Shown here piece by piece: positions 17,832-28,544 of a DNA stretch of 64,000 nucleotides; position 1 is the stretch's first letter, and the number at the start of each line of letters is the position of its first letter. Origin of the DNA: Pseudoalteromonas lipolytica (GTDB lineage: Bacteria; Pseudomonadota; Gammaproteobacteria; Enterobacterales; Alteromonadaceae); NCBI RefSeq assembly GCF_900116435.1, contig NZ_FPAZ01000001.1:173426-237425 (forward strand), given 5' to 3'. A program made the position numbers and the translations under genes. Under the pieces are notes generated by a model that worked only from the letters and a program-made list of their open reading frames with translations, was not told where the DNA came from and searched no databases.

Positions 17832-17854
17832 AGCCCCTTTCTAGGGGCTTTTTT
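17832..17854 (+). terminator. Rho-independent terminator of yccA
   Basis: AGCCCC / GGGGCT stem with 6-nt loop followed by seven T, 20 nt after the yccA stop. The tusD start codon follows 13 nt later, so tus transcription probably needs readthrough or a promoter overlapping this region. Confidence 0.85.
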
Positions 17855-17866
17855 ATTGGATGCGTT

Positions 17867-18220
17867 TTGGCACAATTTGTACTTTCACTTCACACCGCAC
17901 CGACGGATCATGACTGTACGCAACGTCTGATTAAATTTACACAGGCTTGCCTTGATTCAGGGCACACAATTTCAGCTGTTTTTTTGTATCAAGCAGGTGT
18001 GTATCACGCCAGTCAACATTTAGAACTCGCCAGTGACGAGCTACCTGTTAGTCGTTTATGGCAAGAACTCAACGCTAAAAGTATCCCACTTTTACTGTGT
18101 GTTACCGCGGCAGAAAAGCGTGGTTTAGACATCGAAAATACAGGGGTATTCACCGTCGCAGGTCTGGCCGAGTTTGCTATGCTCGCTGCGGATGCTGATA
18201 AATGGGTGCAATTTAAATGA
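17867..18220 (+). CDS. tusD: Sulfurtransferase complex subunit TusD
   Basis: 117 residues of the DsrE/TusD family. The persulfide-carrying cysteine sits in LLLCVTAAEKRG (near residue 78), as in Escherichia coli TusD, and VFLYQAGVYHASQ matches the family. TusBCD takes sulfur from TusA and passes it to TusE for tRNA 2-thiouridine synthesis. The start is TTG at 17867; no in-frame ATG fits, and GGA lies 6 nt upstream. It overlaps tusC by 4 bases. Confidence 0.92.
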   Translation: MAQFVLSLHTAPTDHDCTQRLIKFTQACLDSGHTISAVFLYQAGVYHASQHLELASDELPVSRLWQELNAKSIPLLLCVTAAEKRGLDIENTGVFTVAGLAEFAMLAADADKWVQFK

Positions 18221-18573
18221 AGAACATTTTAGTAATTAGCCAACATGGCCCGTTTGACGATCAGCATATGCGTGAATCACTCGACACCACACTGATATTT
18301 GCTGCCATTGAGCAAAATATTAGTTGGTTACTCAGTGGCGATGCTGTACTGGCACTCAAAAAACACCAAAAACCTGAAGTATTGGGAATTAAAAACTATT
18401 TTAAAACCATTAAAACGCTTGAGTTATATGATGTTGAAAACATTTACGTTTGCGAAAAATCACTGATGGATTTTAATTTAACCAAAGATAATTTAATTAT
18501 TGATGTAAAAGTCGCTAATTTTGAGCAGCAGCGCCTCTTAATAAGTCAGCAGCACCAGGTGGTGACTCTATGA
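18217..18573 (+). CDS. tusC: Sulfurtransferase complex subunit TusC
   Basis: 118 residues, DsrF/TusC family, starting MKNILVISQHGPFDDQHMRESLD. It forms the heterohexameric TusBCD complex with its neighbours and has a structural, not catalytic, role. It overlaps tusD and tusB by 4 bases each, a fully coupled operon. The family is weakly conserved in sequence; the position between tusD and tusB makes the call secure. Confidence 0.9.
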   Translation: MKNILVISQHGPFDDQHMRESLDTTLIFAAIEQNISWLLSGDAVLALKKHQKPEVLGIKNYFKTIKTLELYDVENIYVCEKSLMDFNLTKDNLIIDVKVANFEQQRLLISQQHQVVTL

Positions 18574-18836
18574 GTACCTTGCATATCTTTTCAAAACCTT
18601 TGTCGCACTACTGCACCAATGCACTTGAAAATTTAATCAGCAGTGATGACACTGTGCTGCTTGTCGGTGATGCTTGCTACAACATTAAACAGTACAGACA
18701 ATTTTCTGCTGCTTTGCATTTATTAAAAGAAGATGCCACTGCGCGTGCCATTACGCTTAGCGAATATGATGTCGATATTGACTACAACCAGTTTGTTGAA
18801 CTGACTTTAACTAGCCAAAACACTATCACGTGGTAA
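18570..18836 (+). CDS. tusB: Sulfurtransferase complex subunit TusB
   Basis: 88 residues, DsrH/TusB family (MSTLHIFSKPLSHYCTNALEN, then DTVLLVGDACYNIKQ). Third member of the TusBCD relay. It is separated from tusE by 3 bases, so all four tus subunits are translated together. Confidence 0.9.
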   Translation: MSTLHIFSKPLSHYCTNALENLISSDDTVLLVGDACYNIKQYRQFSAALHLLKEDATARAITLSEYDVDIDYNQFVELTLTSQNTITW

Positions 18837-18839
18837 ACC

Positions 18840-19169
18840 ATGCTCGAATTTAATAACAAACAAATAGACACTGATAAACAAGGTTATTTACTCAACAGCG
18901 CAGATTGGAGTGAAGCACTGGCTCCTATAATTGCTGAGCAAGAAAACATAACCCTGACTGCACAGCATTGGGAAGTCGTGCATTTTGTTCGTGACTTTTA
19001 TTTAGAATACAACACCAGTCCAGCTATTCGTATGCTAGTAAAAGCAATGGCACAAAAACTCGGCGAAGAAAAAGGCAACAGCATGTATCTATATAAGCTG
19101 TTTCCAAAAGGCCCTGCGAAGCAAGCTACAAAAATTGCAGGTTTACCAAAGCCAGCAAGGTGTATTTAA
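18840..19169 (+). CDS. tusE: Sulfur relay protein TusE (DsrC family)
   Basis: 109 residues with the DsrC/TusE hallmarks: [22 protein letters not shown], the helix segment [24 protein letters not shown] and the penultimate cysteine in PARCI at the flexible C-terminus, which accepts the persulfide from TusD and hands it to MnmA. The stop overlaps the rluE start (TAATG). Confidence 0.95.
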   Translation: MLEFNNKQIDTDKQGYLLNSADWSEALAPIIAEQENITLTAQHWEVVHFVRDFYLEYNTSPAIRMLVKAMAQKLGEEKGNSMYLYKLFPKGPAKQATKIAGLPKPARCI

Positions 19170-19816
19170 TGGCACACAAACCTACGAGTAAACCGCGTCG
19201 CAGTAATGGACGACGTTATTCAAGACCCACAGTAAAACGTGAAGTAAAAGAACCCTTAAGCCCAGAGCAACGCAAAGTTGTGCTGTTCAATAAGCCATTT
19301 GATGTATTGTGCCAGTTTACGGATGATCAAAATCGTAAAACTCTGGCTGATTTTATAAACATCAAAGACGTTTATGCTGCAGGTCGCCTCGACAGAGACA
19401 GCGAGGGCCTATTGCTACTCACCAATTGTGGAAAATTACAGCACACATTGACTGAGCCACATAAAAAGACCGCTAAAACTTACTGGGTGCAAGTCGAAGG
19501 CGATGTTACCGACGAAGCCATTTATGCGCTCAATAAAGGTATAGAGCTTAAAGATGGCATGACCAAACCAGCCAAAGTTAAACGCATTGATGAACCGACC
19601 TTGTGGCCTCGAACACCACCGGTAAGAGAGCGTAAAAACATTCCGACTAGTTGGCTTGAAATCTCAATAACTGAAGGACGAAATCGTCAAGTAAGGCGCA
19701 TGACAGCCCATGTTGGTTTCCCGACCTTAAGACTTATCCGTTACAGCATTGGCAAATATACCCTTGCAGGATTAGCAAGTGGCGAATATAAAGTAGTGGA
19801 TAACCCAGATGCATAA
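19169..19816 (+). CDS. rluE: 23S rRNA pseudouridine(2457) synthase RluE
   Basis: 215 residues from ATG 19169 (AAGG 8 nt upstream, start overlapping the tusE stop; an in-frame GTG at 19160 is less likely). RsuA-family pseudouridine synthase with the catalytic Asp in [17 protein letters not shown] and the downstream [12 protein letters not shown] motif. The N-terminus is basic ([16 protein letters not shown]), a feature of RluE. It lies upstream of a Nudix gene and mnmA as in Escherichia coli. Confidence 0.92.
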   Translation: MAHKPTSKPRRSNGRRYSRPTVKREVKEPLSPEQRKVVLFNKPFDVLCQFTDDQNRKTLADFINIKDVYAAGRLDRDSEGLLLLTNCGKLQHTLTEPHKKTAKTYWVQVEGDVTDEAIYALNKGIELKDGMTKPAKVKRIDEPTLWPRTPPVRERKNIPTSWLEISITEGRNRQVRRMTAHVGFPTLRLIRYSIGKYTLAGLASGEYKVVDNPDA

Positions 19817-20243
19817 ACCTCATGTCACTGTTGCCGCTATCGTTACCTGTCAAAACAAGTTTTTACTGGTAAAAGAGCGTGATAAACACACAGGCGAAAT
19901 TTGTTACAATCAACCTGCAGGGCATTTAGAAGCACACGAGACCGTGAGCGAAGCAGCAAGTCGTGAACTATACGAAGAAACGGGTTTAACGCTCTCCCCT
20001 TCACATCTTGTGGGTATTTATAATCTGCATGCCACAAATGGTGTACACTACATGCGATTTAGTTTTGCGTTTAGTTGCGCTGAGCAGCTCCCCCCTTCAC
20101 CTATTGATAGCGATATTATAAGCGCTCACTGGTTCAGCTTAGACGCCATAAAAGAGCTGCCACTCAGAAGCCCTCTGGTTTTAAAGTGTATTGAAGATCA
20201 TCTCGCAGGACATGCCTATCCACTGAGCCTGATTTACCAATAA
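19809..20243 (+). CDS. nudJ: Nudix hydrolase (NudJ-like)
   Basis: 144 residues with an intact Nudix box: [20 protein letters not shown] (about residues 38-57) followed by TGL. NudJ is a phosphatase of thiamine and other pyrophosphates, and its usual position is between rluE and mnmA, as here. The gene starts within the last codons of rluE. The precise substrate is not visible in the sequence. Confidence 0.88.
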   Translation: MHKPHVTVAAIVTCQNKFLLVKERDKHTGEICYNQPAGHLEAHETVSEAASRELYEETGLTLSPSHLVGIYNLHATNGVHYMRFSFAFSCAEQLPPSPIDSDIISAHWFSLDAIKELPLRSPLVLKCIEDHLAGHAYPLSLIYQ

Positions 20244-20437
20244 CGACGCGTGTTATTTACCAATAATGACGATTGTTTTGATTAACACTGTTAAATAAAA
20301 GCGATTTATTACAGTAACAAGCAAATAACCACTATTTGCAATCAATAGCGCTCCTAAATTACGTTTAATCCTAACTGAAACTCGCATCTTGAAGTGGTTT
20401 GGGTATATAATATCGGCCTTTCCACAGCAGTTAAAAA

Positions 20438-21553
20438 ATGACAGCGAATATTATGAGCGAAAATAGTCACATTAAAGTCATCGTTGGTATGTCCGGCGGT
20501 GTTGATTCTTCTGTATCAGCGTATTTATTAAAGCAACAAGGCTATCAAGTAGAAGGCCTGTTCATGAAAAACTGGGAAGAAGACGATAATGATGAATATT
20601 GCGCTGCTGCAGAAGATCTTAAAGACGCACAAGCCGTGTGCGATAAACTAGGTATTGAACTACATACTGTTAACTTTGCAGCAGAATACTGGGATAACGT
20701 GTTTGAGTACTTTTTAGCAGAGTACAAAGCAGGTCGCACACCTAATCCAGACATCATGTGTAACAAAGAAATTAAATTCAAAGCCTTTCTAGAATTTGCA
20801 GCTGAAGCGCTAGGTGCCGATTATATCGCCACGGGTCATTATGTGCGCCGTGAAAAGCGAGACGACAAATATGTTATGTGCCGTGGCCTTGATGACAACA
20901 AAGATCAAAGCTACTTTTTATACACACTAAGTCATGAGCATATTGCACAAACACTTTTCCCTGTTGGTGATATTGCCAAGCCAGACGTTCGTCGCATTGC
21001 CGAAGAACAAGATTTAATAACGCACGATAAAAAAGATAGCACCGGTATTTGCTTTATTGGTGAGCGTAAATTTAAAGACTTTTTACAAAAATTCTTACCG
21101 GCACAACCGGGCAAAATTGAAGACACTGATGGTAACGAAGTCGGTGAGCACGAAGGTCTTATGTACCATACCCTTGGCCAACGAAAAGGCCTGTTAATTG
21201 GCGGTATGAAAGAAGGTTCAGGCGAGCCTTGGTATGTTGTAGACAAAGACATTACAGGCAATGTTTTAGTGGTTGGTCAAGGTAAAGATCACCCTCGCTT
21301 ATACAGTAATGGCTTAAATGCTAACCAACTTCACTGGGTTGACCGTGTTGGGCCAAAAGGCACGACGCGTTGTACAGTGAAAACACGCTATCGCCAAGAA
21401 GACATCAGCTGTACATTGCTGGTTGGTAAAGATGGTATGGCACGCGTATTATTCGATGAGCCACAAAAAGCAGTGACACCAGGCCAATCAGCCGTTTTTT
21501 ATGCTGACGAAGTATGCCTCGGTGGCGGTATTATCGATTCGGTGATCAAATAA
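20438..21553 (+). CDS. mnmA: tRNA-specific 2-thiouridylase MnmA
   Basis: 371 residues, closely resembling Escherichia coli MnmA. The PP-loop SGGVDSS lies in the first 25 residues; the catalytic cysteines are in [12 protein letters not shown] and [12 protein letters not shown]. MnmA adenylates U34 of Lys, Glu and Gln tRNAs and transfers sulfur from TusE, encoded just upstream. The start is ambiguous: ATG 20438 or ATG 20453 (MSENSHIK), neither with a strong ribosome-binding site. The 194-bp gap upstream suggests a separate promoter from nudJ. Confidence 0.96.
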   Translation: MTANIMSENSHIKVIVGMSGGVDSSVSAYLLKQQGYQVEGLFMKNWEEDDNDEYCAAAEDLKDAQAVCDKLGIELHTVNFAAEYWDNVFEYFLAEYKAGRTPNPDIMCNKEIKFKAFLEFAAEALGADYIATGHYVRREKRDDKYVMCRGLDDNKDQSYFLYTLSHEHIAQTLFPVGDIAKPDVRRIAEEQDLITHDKKDSTGICFIGERKFKDFLQKFLPAQPGKIEDTDGNEVGEHEGLMYHTLGQRKGLLIGGMKEGSGEPWYVVDKDITGNVLVVGQGKDHPRLYSNGLNANQLHWVDRVGPKGTTRCTVKTRYRQEDISCTLLVGKDGMARVLFDEPQKAVTPGQSAVFYADEVCLGGGIIDSVIK

Positions 21554-22155
21554 TGACAGAGCACCAAGTCATGGCATTAGCCGCCATGTGTCAAGTTGCT
21601 AAACAGGTTCAAAAAGTAGCGCAATATGGCAGTGGTAGCGATCACGAATTAGAAAAATTACTCAACTGTATTGTAGAAACGTCACCGAATACCCCTGAAG
21701 ATGTATACCAGGGAAAACATAATTTACGTGAGGGTTATCGCGTGTTGACTGCCCAGCTTTCAGCAGGCGCCGACAAAGACGTTGAAATCGTAAAGTATGT
21801 AGGTGGCTTAATGCAGTTAGAACGTGCATTAAGTGCAAAACAAAACAGTTTAAATGAATTAGGTCGACGTATCGATGATGTAAAACGACGCCTCGACCAT
21901 TTTGCAATCACAGATGATACCGTGGTCGCAGCGCTTGCCGATATTTACTCATCGGTGCTAAGCCCCCTTGGGCATCGTATTCAAGTGTACGGCAAGCCAG
22001 AGTTATTAAAGCAGCAACTCACGCAAAACAAAATCCGCGCTCTCCTTTTAGCCGGAATTCGTAGTGCCGTGTTATGGCGACAAATGGGCGGTAAACGCCG
22101 TCACTTTTTCTTTGCGAAAAGAAAAATTCTCGCTATTGCTAAACAGTATATTTAA
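21553..22155 (+). CDS. hflD: High frequency lysogenization protein HflD homologue
   Basis: 200 residues from ATG 21553 (overlapping the mnmA stop as TAATG). It starts [20 protein letters not shown] and is mainly helical, matching HflD (YcfC), a peripheral membrane protein that binds lambda CII in Escherichia coli. Its cellular role is unclear. The mnmA-hflD-purB order is the usual gammaproteobacterial one. Confidence 0.92.
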   Translation: MTEHQVMALAAMCQVAKQVQKVAQYGSGSDHELEKLLNCIVETSPNTPEDVYQGKHNLREGYRVLTAQLSAGADKDVEIVKYVGGLMQLERALSAKQNSLNELGRRIDDVKRRLDHFAITDDTVVAALADIYSSVLSPLGHRIQVYGKPELLKQQLTQNKIRALLLAGIRSAVLWRQMGGKRRHFFFAKRKILAIAKQYI

Positions 22156-23559
<1,404 letters not shown>

Positions 23560-23576
23560 ATTGCGTATGTGACTTT

Positions 23577-23607
23577 AAAAAGCGAAAGGCCTTCCTTTCG
23601 CTTTTTT
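23577..23607 (+). terminator. Rho-independent terminator of purB
   Basis: AGCGAAAGG / CCTTTCGCT stem with short loop and a run of six T, 20 nt after the purB stop. Confidence 0.9.
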
Positions 23608-23637
23608 ATTACTTTTAATCATGCCAACTTGCTCAAT

Positions 23638-23802
23638 TAATACCATCTTGCTTACTTAAGTGGTTTATTTTGAGGCAATAAAACCGCGTTGATAACAGGC
23701 AAAAATTTAGTTATTTAGTTGTTCTAAATCAGAAATTTTAACGCTGGTAGCGACTGGTTTAATCACTCAAGATGATTAAGTATTTTTGCACATTGGTATA
23801 AC
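23638..23802. repeat. MITE-like dispersed repeat, copy 1
   Basis: About 165 bp of non-coding A/T-rich sequence with imperfect terminal inverted repeats (left ATACCATCTTGCTTACTTAA, right end reading ATACCAATGTGCAAAAATAC on the reverse strand). The interior shares near-identical blocks with 39109-39336, for example GGCAAAAATTTAGTTATTTA and CTGGTTTAATCACTC-type segments. It lies between the purB terminator and roxA. No transposase is present. Confidence 0.65.
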
Positions 23803-23828
23803 TCAACAGCTTGGTATTAGGTACCTAT

Positions 23829-24974
23829 ATGTATCAACTAACTATTAATTCGCTTACTCCGCAGCAATTCCTAAGCGAGTATTGGCAGAAAAAACCGCTA
23901 CTTATTAAACAAGGTTTTAGTGATTTTCAAGATCCAATTGAGCCAGAGGAGTTAGCTGGACTTGCAATGGAAGACAGCATTGAGTCACGTATCATCACCA
24001 ATCATGCTGATGACTGGCAGGCATACCACGGCCCATTCGAAGACTTTAGCTTACTAACAGAAAAGAATGCCACATTGCTAGTACAAGCCGTTGATCATTG
24101 GCATGCAGATGCAGCTCAATTACTTGAACCATTTCGTTTTATTCCAAACTGGCGAATTGATGATCTGATGATAAGTTACTCAACACCAGGGGGTGGCGTG
24201 GGTCCGCATCTAGACCAATATGATGTATTTATCATTCAAGGTCTTGGCAAACGTCATTGGCGTGTTGGTTTACCTGATGCAAACTTAAAACAATTCGCTC
24301 AAAATAAAAGTCTACTTCAAGTAGAACAATTCCCTGCTGTAATTGATTGTGTATTAGAGCCTGGCGATATTTTGTATATTCCTCCAGGTTGCCCACATGA
24401 AGGCTATGCAGTTGAAAATGCTCTTAACTACTCAGTGGGTTTTAGAGCACCTAATCAACGAGACTTACTCTCACAATTTGCCGATCACCTAATTGATACT
24501 GAACTTGGCAATACACGCTATGGCGATAGCAAGCTGACACTGCGCGATTCTAAAGGTGAGCTAAACAACCTAGAAGCCGAGCAAATTAAACAGCTCATGA
24601 TCGCAGCCATCGATGATAATACAGTGTTTAAAACCTGGCTTGGTAACAGTTTAAGTCAACCAAAACACGATATGGACTTAGCGCCTTTAGAAGAGCCCTA
24701 CACGGTTGATCAAGTACGTGAGCTGCTCACTGATGAAACGCTGGTTTTTGAACGTTTAGGTGGTACACGCGCTATTTATCAAATTATTGATGATAAAGTT
24801 CTTTTAAGTGTTAACGGTATAAACTACCTGCATGAAATGAGTGCACTTGCCGATATCAAAAGGCTTACAGACCAAAGCTGGCTGACAGCAGACGATATAA
24901 ATAGTTCAAAAAATAACCACGACTTTTTAAAAACATTTACTACACTTTTAAATGAGGGTATTTGGTTTTGTTAG
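23829..24974 (+). CDS. roxA: 50S ribosomal protein L16 arginine hydroxylase RoxA (YcfD)
   Basis: 381 residues from ATG 23829 (a TTG six codons earlier is in frame but the homologues begin MxYQLT). A JmjC-type 2-oxoglutarate/Fe(II) oxygenase. The N-terminal double-stranded beta-helix carries the iron ligands in GPHLDQYDVFII (His, Asp) and PGCPHEGYAVENALNYS (His), followed by a C-terminal winged-helix region. It hydroxylates an arginine of ribosomal protein L16. Close match to Escherichia coli YcfD over its length. Confidence 0.93.
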   Translation: MYQLTINSLTPQQFLSEYWQKKPLLIKQGFSDFQDPIEPEELAGLAMEDSIESRIITNHADDWQAYHGPFEDFSLLTEKNATLLVQAVDHWHADAAQLLEPFRFIPNWRIDDLMISYSTPGGGVGPHLDQYDVFIIQGLGKRHWRVGLPDANLKQFAQNKSLLQVEQFPAVIDCVLEPGDILYIPPGCPHEGYAVENALNYSVGFRAPNQRDLLSQFADHLIDTELGNTRYGDSKLTLRDSKGELNNLEAEQIKQLMIAAIDDNTVFKTWLGNSLSQPKHDMDLAPLEEPYTVDQVRELLTDETLVFERLGGTRAIYQIIDDKVLLSVNGINYLHEMSALADIKRLTDQSWLTADDINSSKNNHDFLKTFTTLLNEGIWFC

Positions 24975-24986
24975 GAGCGTGTGCTT

Positions 24987-25445
24987 ATGGGGTATCATAT
25001 TGACGAAGTTGAATGGAGTATCGACAAGGAACTCTTACAACGGATCAGAGAACGTGTATTTGTATATGAGCTTCATATACCAAAACACGTTGAATTTGAT
25101 CATTTAGATAAAACAGCCCATCACGTGCTCGTTACAGACGATGGAAAATGCCCAGTTGCCACTGGGCGTTTGTGTAATGATGGCTTGATTGGGCGCATTG
25201 CCGTCTTACCAGAGCATCGCAACCGTTCGGTCTATAAATCACTGCTAACCTACTTAGTTAATATGGCTGAAAAGCAAGGCTGTGATTGCGTCAGTATTAA
25301 TTGTATTTTAAATGAAGTTGAACGATTTAAACGAAATGGTTTTGCTGCTGATGGCTTAGTATTTATGGAAGCGGGTATTCCTAGACAGCGAATGCTTTGC
25401 CCTATAAAACAGTTTGATACGCGACCATTCACGATGGTTCATTAG
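24987..25445 (+). CDS. GNAT family N-acetyltransferase
   Basis: 152 residues from ATG 24987, with AGGAG 9 nt upstream (an in-frame GTG at 24981 is too close). The acetyl-CoA loop is seen in GLIGRIAVLPEHRNRSVYKSLLTYLV (about residues 62-87), a slightly unusual form of R/Q-x-x-G-x-G/A. It begins 12 bp after roxA and is probably in the same transcript. The substrate cannot be told from the sequence. Confidence 0.85.
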   Translation: MGYHIDEVEWSIDKELLQRIRERVFVYELHIPKHVEFDHLDKTAHHVLVTDDGKCPVATGRLCNDGLIGRIAVLPEHRNRSVYKSLLTYLVNMAEKQGCDCVSINCILNEVERFKRNGFAADGLVFMEAGIPRQRMLCPIKQFDTRPFTMVH

Positions 25446-25464
25446 TGACTTTTGTCATTTTCAT

Positions 25465-25496
25465 AAAAAAGCTGAATAAAATTATTCAGCTTTTTT
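25465..25496. terminator. Bidirectional terminator between the acetyltransferase and the DUF4826 gene
   Basis: AAAAAAGCTGAAT / ATTCAGCTTTTTT stem with a 6-nt loop and A- and T-runs on both sides, placed between convergent genes. It should end both. Confidence 0.9.
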
Positions 25497-25513
25497 TTAT
25501 AATTAAAATGCGA

Positions 25514-25960
25514 TTACGCGGGCTCATTCTGCCACATTTCATCTTTTTCGAATAACTCATACAAACCATGAGCGCGATTAATCAGTAGGTTAGCAAAATC
25601 AACTTTCGTTTTATCTGTTGCACCAGATTCCATCAACTGATCTGCTTTTAATTGCCACTGCATTGAGAAATAACGTAAGACTTCGCGTGGGTTTGCAGCC
25701 GCGCCCGCTTCAGCATGATCGGTAGGCAATCGACCCGTAATCACCCAATAACTTTTACCATTTTGCGCTTTGAACTTCCAAATTGCGACTAGCGGTGCAA
25801 TAAAACGGCTTTCTTTTTCAACAACAGTTTGCGGTATAACACCTTTTTCAGCTAAGTGCTTTTGTGCATTTTGGAAACATTCTCTTTGCCAAATAACACT
25901 TTGCTTTTGTGCTTCTGCTTGTTCTTCAGGTGTTAATGGTCTCGCTTGTTTTTGTTCCAT
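25514..25960 (-). CDS. DUF4826-like cytoplasmic protein
   Basis: 148 residues without signal or membrane segments, starting MEQKQARPLTPEEQAEAQKQ and containing FIAPLVAIWKFKAQNGKSYWVITGRLPTDH. The pattern resembles the DUF4826 family of gammaproteobacterial proteins; I recognise it by likeness only and no function is known. It faces the acetyltransferase across a shared terminator. Confidence 0.65.
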   Translation of the reverse strand: MEQKQARPLTPEEQAEAQKQSVIWQRECFQNAQKHLAEKGVIPQTVVEKESRFIAPLVAIWKFKAQNGKSYWVITGRLPTDHAEAGAAANPREVLRYFSMQWQLKADQLMESGATDKTKVDFANLLINRAHGLYELFEKDEMWQNEPA

Positions 25961-26063
25961 GATGGTTACTCTTTTACAACATTTCAGACACTTTAAGGCT
26001 TAATATTGAGCTGTGCAAGTGTTTAGGGGTAAACGAAGTGCATTTGGATATTATTCACCCAAG

Positions 26064-26594
26064 TTAAAAGGAAGAGCCCGGTTCCGTTAAAAATTGCAGC
26101 TCTTCTTGCGTTGATTCTCGCCCTAAAATGGCATTTCGGTGGGGATAACGACCAAATCTATCAATGATCAACTTGTGTTTTAGTTCAAATTCATAATTAG
26201 GCAGGCCCCTAAATAATTGTAAGGCCTGCTGATGAATCGCTTTTGATTCACTGTGCATAAAAGGCATATAAATAAAGGCTGCTTGTTCAGTCGGTAGTGC
26301 CTTGTCAAAGCCTAATTCGATTGCACGCTGAGCAAGAGTTAGCGCTTGGGCATCTTGGCTAAAAGCACGCGGTGAATTGCGATAAATATTACGTGAGAAC
26401 TGATCTAAAACAATGATTTCTGCTAAAGAGCCTATCGCATCGACTCGCCAATTAGCGCACTCTCCTGCTATTACCTGCAAAAGTAACGGTGCGTATTTAT
26501 CAGTAATTAACCTATCTAATTCATCGGACTGCTGATACCAAGCCGAAGGCCCTAAATCATTAAACCAAAAATCAATAACTGATTGCTTATCCAT
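26064..26594 (-). CDS. DUF924 family protein
   Basis: 176 residues from ATG 26594 (GGAG 8 nt upstream; a longer frame to 26657 would run into lolE and is rejected). It starts DKQSVIDFWFNDLGPSAWYQ and contains LAEIIVLDQFSRNIYRNSPRAFSQDAQALTLA, the characteristic core of DUF924, an all-helical TPR-like family. Function not established. It starts 17 bp after lolE and probably shares its transcript. Confidence 0.88.
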   Translation of the reverse strand: MDKQSVIDFWFNDLGPSAWYQQSDELDRLITDKYAPLLLQVIAGECANWRVDAIGSLAEIIVLDQFSRNIYRNSPRAFSQDAQALTLAQRAIELGFDKALPTEQAAFIYMPFMHSESKAIHQQALQLFRGLPNYEFELKHKLIIDRFGRYPHRNAILGRESTQEELQFLTEPGSSF

Positions 26595-26611
26595 GCACTC
26601 GTCTCCTACAT

Positions 26612-27856
26612 TTAATTGCCTAGCACTTTTGCTGGGTCTACACGGGTGGCTTGCCATGCAGGATATAAAGTGGCCAGTATCGCTAACACAAAGGTCACAA
26701 TAACGGTGATCACAATATCTTGCCAGACTAATTTACTGGGTAAAAACTCAATAAAATAAACACCTTGTAAAGGGTTGTCGCCCAAAAGGTTACTCAGCCA
26801 AGTAAATAATTCGCTGATATTTAACGCCACCATCACACCGATAATAGTGCCAAGTACAACCCCTATTAGCGCCTGTGTAAATCCCTGCATCACAAACGTT
26901 GCTAAAATAGTACTGTCTTGTGCGCCCATGGTTTTTAGAATGGCAATATTTGCTTGTTTTTCGCGTACCTCCATCACCAAAGATGACACGATATTAAAGC
27001 TCGCCACAGCAATGATTAAAAACACCACAATATAAACAATGGTGCGCACCATTTGAATGTCTTGATACAAGCTGCCCTGCGTTCTAAACCAACTCGAGAC
27101 ATACACATAATCAGGGATAACTTGGCCAACACGCATCGCGATTTGATGAGCATTAAAAACATCATCCACTTTTAAACGTAAACCTGTAACCTGATCTTCA
27201 CTAAAACCCAATACTGATTGTGCTTTATCTAAACGAATAAAAGCAGCCGTTTCATCAATAGGTCCACCCATGTTAATAATGCCAGCCAAGTTTAAACTAA
27301 CCCGTTTTGGCGCAAGCAAGGTGTTACTTTGCTGGTTAATTTGCGGGATTAACAAAGTAACAGGATCCCCTATTTTCAGCCCTAGTTTATTAACAACTTG
27401 CTGACCTAAGAGAATATCTTCTTGTTGCAGCTGGCTAACCAGTCGGCCTTGAGTAAATTGATTAATCGCTGATACTTGGTTTTCAAATTCGCTAGCAACT
27501 CCACGTACCTCAACAGCTTTTAAATCACTTTTAAATTGCGCCATGCCATTCACGCTAATAAAAGGCGCCGCTCCCACTACACCAGATTGCGAGTTAAGTA
27601 GGCTTACTTTTGACTGCCAATTATTAATCGGTTTATTCGGCGCAACATATTCAACCTGAGGCACGACAGACAGTAAACGATGAACAAGCTGTTGCTCAAA
27701 ACCATTAATAACCGAAAGGGCAACGATTAAAACCGCCACGCCCAATAAAATACCAATTGTCGATGCTTTAGCTATAAAGCTAACAAAACCGTTTTGCCCA
27801 TCTTTGTGTCCTGAGTGCGCTCTAAAACGCTTCGAAATAAACGCACTAAGCAACAT
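26612..27856 (-). CDS. lolE: Lipoprotein-releasing ABC transporter permease LolE
   Basis: 414 residues with the FtsX/MacB-type layout: one membrane helix near 25-47, a large periplasmic domain, then three helices (about 270-300, 320-345, 375-400). ASTIGILLGVAVLIVALSVINGFE and the TLYPAWQATRVDPAKVL C-terminus match LolE, not LolC. With LolC and LolD it extracts lipoproteins from the inner membrane for LolA. It is third in the lolCDE operon; its start overlaps the lolD end by 11 bases. Confidence 0.93.
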   Translation of the reverse strand: MLLSAFISKRFRAHSGHKDGQNGFVSFIAKASTIGILLGVAVLIVALSVINGFEQQLVHRLLSVVPQVEYVAPNKPINNWQSKVSLLNSQSGVVGAAPFISVNGMAQFKSDLKAVEVRGVASEFENQVSAINQFTQGRLVSQLQQEDILLGQQVVNKLGLKIGDPVTLLIPQINQQSNTLLAPKRVSLNLAGIINMGGPIDETAAFIRLDKAQSVLGFSEDQVTGLRLKVDDVFNAHQIAMRVGQVIPDYVYVSSWFRTQGSLYQDIQMVRTIVYIVVFLIIAVASFNIVSSLVMEVREKQANIAILKTMGAQDSTILATFVMQGFTQALIGVVLGTIIGVMVALNISELFTWLSNLLGDNPLQGVYFIEFLPSKLVWQDIVITVIVTFVLAILATLYPAWQATRVDPAKVLGN

Positions 27857-28544
27857 GCTGAGACTCTTTAATCGCTAATTTTCCATCGTCAAGATAAGCA
27901 ATCTTGCCAAGCTTATCAGCAAGTTCTAAATCGTGTGTTACCACCACAAAGCTGGTTTTTAAGCTGCTGTTTAACTCTTTAATGAGGTCGTATATTTTAA
28001 TCGCATTTTGCTTATCTAAGTTGCCGGTAGGCTCATCGGCAAGCACTAAAGCGGGCTCTGTCACCAATGCACGCGCAATTGCGACACGCTGACGCTCACC
28101 ACCAGACAAAGCCGATGGTTTATGTTCACTACGATGCGACAACCCTACTTTATCAAGCATAACCCGTGCTTTTTCAGTCGCGTCCTTGGCACTTAATCCC
28201 TTTATGAGTAACGGCATTGCAACGTTTTCAACTGCCGTAAACTCCATTAATAAATGATGAAATTGATAAATAAACCCTAAATTCTCATTACGGAAATTAG
28301 CTTGTTGCTTACGATTTAGTTTACCGACTTGTTTACCTTTAATTTCAACTTTACCGTCTGTGGCACCATCAAGCGTACCTAAAATATGTAGTAACGTGCT
28401 TTTTCCTGAACCCGAGCTGCCAACAACAGCGAGCATTTCACCTTGCTCTAAGCTCAAGTTGACCCCTTTTAATACTGCAACTTGGTTTTCGCCATCTTGA
28501 TACACTTTATTAAGCTGCTGACACTTGATTACTAACTCACTCAT
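27846..28544 (-). CDS. lolD: Lipoprotein-releasing ABC transporter ATPase LolD
   Basis: 232 residues with Walker A GSSGSGKST, signature LSGGERQRVAIARAL, Walker B LVLADEPTGNLD and the switch His in VVVTHD. The family-typical FRNENLGFIYQFHHLLMEFTAVENVAMPLL confirms LolD. It overlaps lolC by 8 bases and lolE by 11, so the three subunits are translationally coupled. Confidence 0.97.
   Translation of the reverse strand: MSELVIKCQQLNKVYQDGENQVAVLKGVNLSLEQGEMLAVVGSSGSGKSTLLHILGTLDGATDGKVEIKGKQVGKLNRKQQANFRNENLGFIYQFHHLLMEFTAVENVAMPLLIKGLSAKDATEKARVMLDKVGLSHRSEHKPSALSGGERQRVAIARALVTEPALVLADEPTGNLDKQNAIKIYDLIKELNSSLKTSFVVVTHDLELADKLGKIAYLDDGKLAIKESQHVA

Noticed and set aside
26595-26657. Longer N-terminus of the DUF924 protein
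   Set aside because: It would overlap lolE, lacks homology, and the ATG at 26594 has a proper ribosome-binding site.
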